From Hyphochytrium catenoides (taxonomy: Eukaryota > Sar > Hyphochytriomycetes > Hyphochytriales > Hyphochytriaceae), in assembly GCA_900088475.1 (NCBI GenBank), contig FLMG01000196.1, forward strand, positions 1 to 10,000: DNA of 10,000 nucleotides. The letters run 5' to 3'. Positions 9,501 through 10,000 of this stretch are shown piece after piece. Under the pieces are notes generated by a model, which saw only the letters and a program-made list of their open reading frames with translations, had not been told where the DNA came from and searched no databases. Position numbers and translations under genes: made by a program. Positions within the stretch are counted from its first letter, which is position 1, and each line of letters starts with the position of its first letter.

Positions 9501-10000
9501 GAGAGAGAGAGAAAAACAAAGAAGAGAGAGAGAGAGGGAGGGAGGGGGGAGAGAAAGAGAGAGAAAGAAGAGGTAAGGAGGAGGAGAAGCAATAGAATAT
9601 TGCTCTGTAAAATAGAAGACTGCTAGAAGACCTTCTTACACTATTGAGAGAAAGGGCTCGGAGGTTAGCGATAGACTTGACTTTGGTGGCTGACAAGTCT
9701 AGAACCTGATGGAAGAGAGGAGGAAGGCAGAGGTCGGTCGGAGAGGAAGAAGAAGGGATGCCTACAGTCTCTCTCTCTCTCCTGTCTTTTCTCTCTTTCT
9801 TTTACCTTTCATCCTCCTTTTGGGAAAGAAAGTAAAAACTAAATCCTCCAATCGCACTCATCATGTAAGCCTTTCTCTCCTCCTCTCTCTCCTCTTCCAT
9901 TCTTTCTCTCTCTCTCTCATTGTCTCTCACCTTCAGATTCTTGAGAGCTTCCAGGCCCGAGATGAGTGAGAGAGGATTTCCTGAGAGAGAAAGAGCGGCC
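5889..10000 (-). CDS. SDS22-type LRR and coiled-coil protein, multi-exon, 5' end outside window
   Basis: I assembled ten exons on the minus strand (high to low): a 9980-9931, b 9705-9640, c 9328-8949, d 8653-8302, e 7991-7710, f 7583-about 7446, g 7217-7028, h 6968-6614, i 6410-6305, j 6110-5889 ending in TGA, about 710 residues in all. Introns are GT-AG and phases agree at a/b, b/c, c/d, d/e, e/f, g/h, h/i and i/j. Exons a-c give leucine-rich repeats (NPLSLISGLEALKNLK, VLDLSATKVKSIANLRALSL) and a cap (YCRQQVRSLLPQIQRLSL). Exons d-g are acidic, basic and serine-rich. Exons h-j are helical (YRQRLQELKLFHSALLP; QREHQLQALRSTIETLLQMM). The architecture suggests a scaffold, such as centrosomal, axonemal or phosphatase-binding LRR proteins; LRRC56/ODA8-like or LRRCC1-like proteins are only guesses. 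The weakest links are f/g, where the donor is poor, and b/c. Two genes in place of one cannot be excluded. Confidence 0.78.
6305..6410 (-). other. Exon i: coiled-coil helix
   Basis: The acceptor is GATCCGCAG|T (phase 2, completing AGT Ser with exon h) and the donor ATGAAG|GTTAGC (phase 0). Thirty-five codons encode VLSIESYRQRLQELKLFHSA and a helical continuation ending QADQEMK. No start codon opens this frame, so it is visible only as a spliced exon. Confidence 0.75.
6486..6528. repeat. (GA)21 microsatellite inside an LRR-gene intron
   Basis: Forty-three bases of pure GA lie within the 203-bp intron 6411-6613, so the transcript carries (CU)n there. Confidence 0.95.
6614..6968 (-). other. Exon h: linker and start of C-terminal helices
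   Basis: The acceptor is TCGTCTCGCTTCAG|AT (phase 1) and the donor GATGTCAG|GTAGGA (phase 2). An in-phase alternative acceptor, GACGCAG|TAG, would start the exon at 6908, lengthen the upstream intron from 59 to 119 bp and drop 20 residues. The C-terminal part reads RVQRWLDESGEEVLTATTAL then EVLLRLKEQGDV, a helix that continues into exon i. Confidence 0.68.
7028..7217 (-). other. Exon g: charged segment
   Basis: A GCTCGTGCAG|AAGGAG acceptor (phase 0) and a GCTG|GTGCGA donor (phase 1) enclose KEQIDAEKGSQRG, then acidic/basic and serine-rich sequence, then QANRGQCA. The entry side depends on the unresolved exon f donor, while the exit phase fits exon h. Confidence 0.5.
7446..7583 (-). other. 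Exon f: serine/proline-rich segment, 3' end uncertain
   Basis: The acceptor is TTTCTCTCCTCTCAG|TCTCAGTCTCGG (phase 0, after a 126-bp intron). It begins SQSRDPEVPVEGPNAERPES and becomes serine-rich. The 3' end is unclear: the only simple phase-0 candidate is CTCTG|GTCAAC, a weak donor, and the frame stays open to 7257. A second AG, six bases into the exon, could also serve as acceptor. Confidence 0.5.
7710..7991 (-). other. Exon e: basic arginine/lysine/glutamate-rich segment
   Basis: The acceptor is CTCTTTTGAAG|CATTTG and the donor GAGAAG|GTAACA, both phase 0, giving 94 residues. They begin HLPEEKQPIVGRNVFGIRGD, so the joined text across exons d and e is KIEHWCKPK-HLPEEKQP. A strongly basic low-complexity helix follows, and then PAHVQKLLEQVRAKMKD. 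This is one of the most protein-like segments in the window. Confidence 0.72.
8302..8653 (-). other. Exon d: charged linker ending in an IEHWCKPK helix
   Basis: The acceptor is CGTGGTTCTTAG|C (phase 2, completing AGC with the AG of exon c) and the donor is CCTAAG|GTAGGA (phase 0). The exon encodes 117 residues with a hydrophobic start, a serine-rich part, an acidic run (GGEGEEEETEQ) and an end reading LKQKIEHWCKPK. The matching of phase 2 at both sides of the 295-bp upstream intron supports the join. Confidence 0.7.
8814..8907. repeat. GA-rich purine tract in an LRR-gene intron
   Basis: Imperfect GA/GGGA units lie within intron 8654-8948 and are pyrimidine on the sense strand. Confidence 0.9.
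8949..9328 (-). other. Exon c: last LRR, LRR cap and basic tail
   Basis: The donor is TTCAAAG|GTAAGA (phase 2). The best phase-matching acceptor is TTATTGAACAG|TTTCCA. The exon encodes LQSLLSLDLGDTPLS followed by EYCRQQVRSLLPQIQRLSL. This is the LRR-cap pattern, a Tyr, then a helix ending in LPQ, then a closing leucine strand, that ends SDS22-like repeat arrays. A lysine/arginine/glutamate-rich stretch (KKDTRERVKERQEEKPFQNV) and a basic glycine-rich end follow. The acceptor choice is uncertain because it adds FPRGIVLLS before the next repeat. Confidence 0.7.
9364..9580. repeat. Long GA-rich purine tract in an LRR-gene intron
   Basis: About 215 bases are almost all purine on the + strand, with one interruption (CCCCCTCCCCTTTTTCC, about 9459-9477). 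The tract fills most of the intron 9329-9639. Confidence 0.9.
9640..9705 (-). other. Exon b: a single 22-residue leucine-rich repeat
   Basis: The acceptor TTCCATCAG|GTTCTA and donor AATAGT|GTAAGA enclose 66 bases, phase 0 on both sides. They encode VLDLSATKVKSIANLRALSL followed by NS. The leucine, isoleucine and asparagine spacing is that of an SDS22-type 22-residue repeat and continues directly from KNLK of the upstream exon. Confidence 0.75.
9931..9980 (-). other. Exon a: leucine-rich repeat (first exon visible)
   Basis: The acceptor CTCTCTCAG precedes GAAATCC, and the donor is CTGAAG|GTGAGA. Read in phase 1 to phase 0, it encodes (G)NPLSLISGLEALKNLK, the end of one SDS22-type repeat and the start of the next. 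The phase-1 entry requires at least one further exon beyond base 10000, so the true start codon is not in this window. Confidence 0.75.

Overview
The window looks like nuclear DNA of a eukaryote. Its two genes are interrupted by GT-AG spliceosomal introns of roughly 60 to 340 bp. GA/CT microsatellites run through introns and intergenic DNA, base composition is moderate, and there are no operons or ribosome-binding sites. The many Arg-Glu and Ser-Leu open frames are translations of GA/CT repeats and are not genes. The style would suit a microbial eukaryote such as an alveolate with (GA)n-rich introns (chromerids and coccidia come to mind), but nothing here fixes the species.

Layout. 1-2500 is purine-rich on the + strand and dominated by (GA)n. 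It holds two candidate minus-strand exons (1450-about 1600 and 1761-1827) and one isolated TATA-like element, and is otherwise low complexity. 2500-3514 switches to a pyrimidine-rich + strand with short trinucleotide repeats and is read as promoter/5' UTR. 3515-5451 (+) is a two-exon gene for a protein of about 531 residues of the condensation-domain/alcohol-acetyltransferase-like acyltransferase fold, with HxxxDG and a C-terminal SNIG motif. 5452-5888 is a convergent intergenic spacer.

5889 to the right edge (-) is a gene hidden from simple ORF finding. Ten exons can be joined from the sequence. They encode SDS22-type leucine-rich repeats closed by an LRR cap, then a charged, basic and serine-rich low-complexity middle, then a helical coiled-coil C-terminus. 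Nearly all splice junctions match in phase. One join (exon f to g) is weak and another (exon b to c) leaves an imperfect LRR. The 5' end lies beyond base 10000.

The two genes are tail to tail and show no functional link: one is an enzyme-like acyltransferase, the other a scaffold-like LRR/coiled-coil protein of the kind often seen in centrosomal, ciliary or phosphatase-regulatory proteins. The most interesting points are the reconstructed LRR/coiled-coil gene, an exon that is exactly one 22-residue LRR, introns whose purine and pyrimidine halves could pair, and strand skew that hints at a divergent promoter near 2500-2900.
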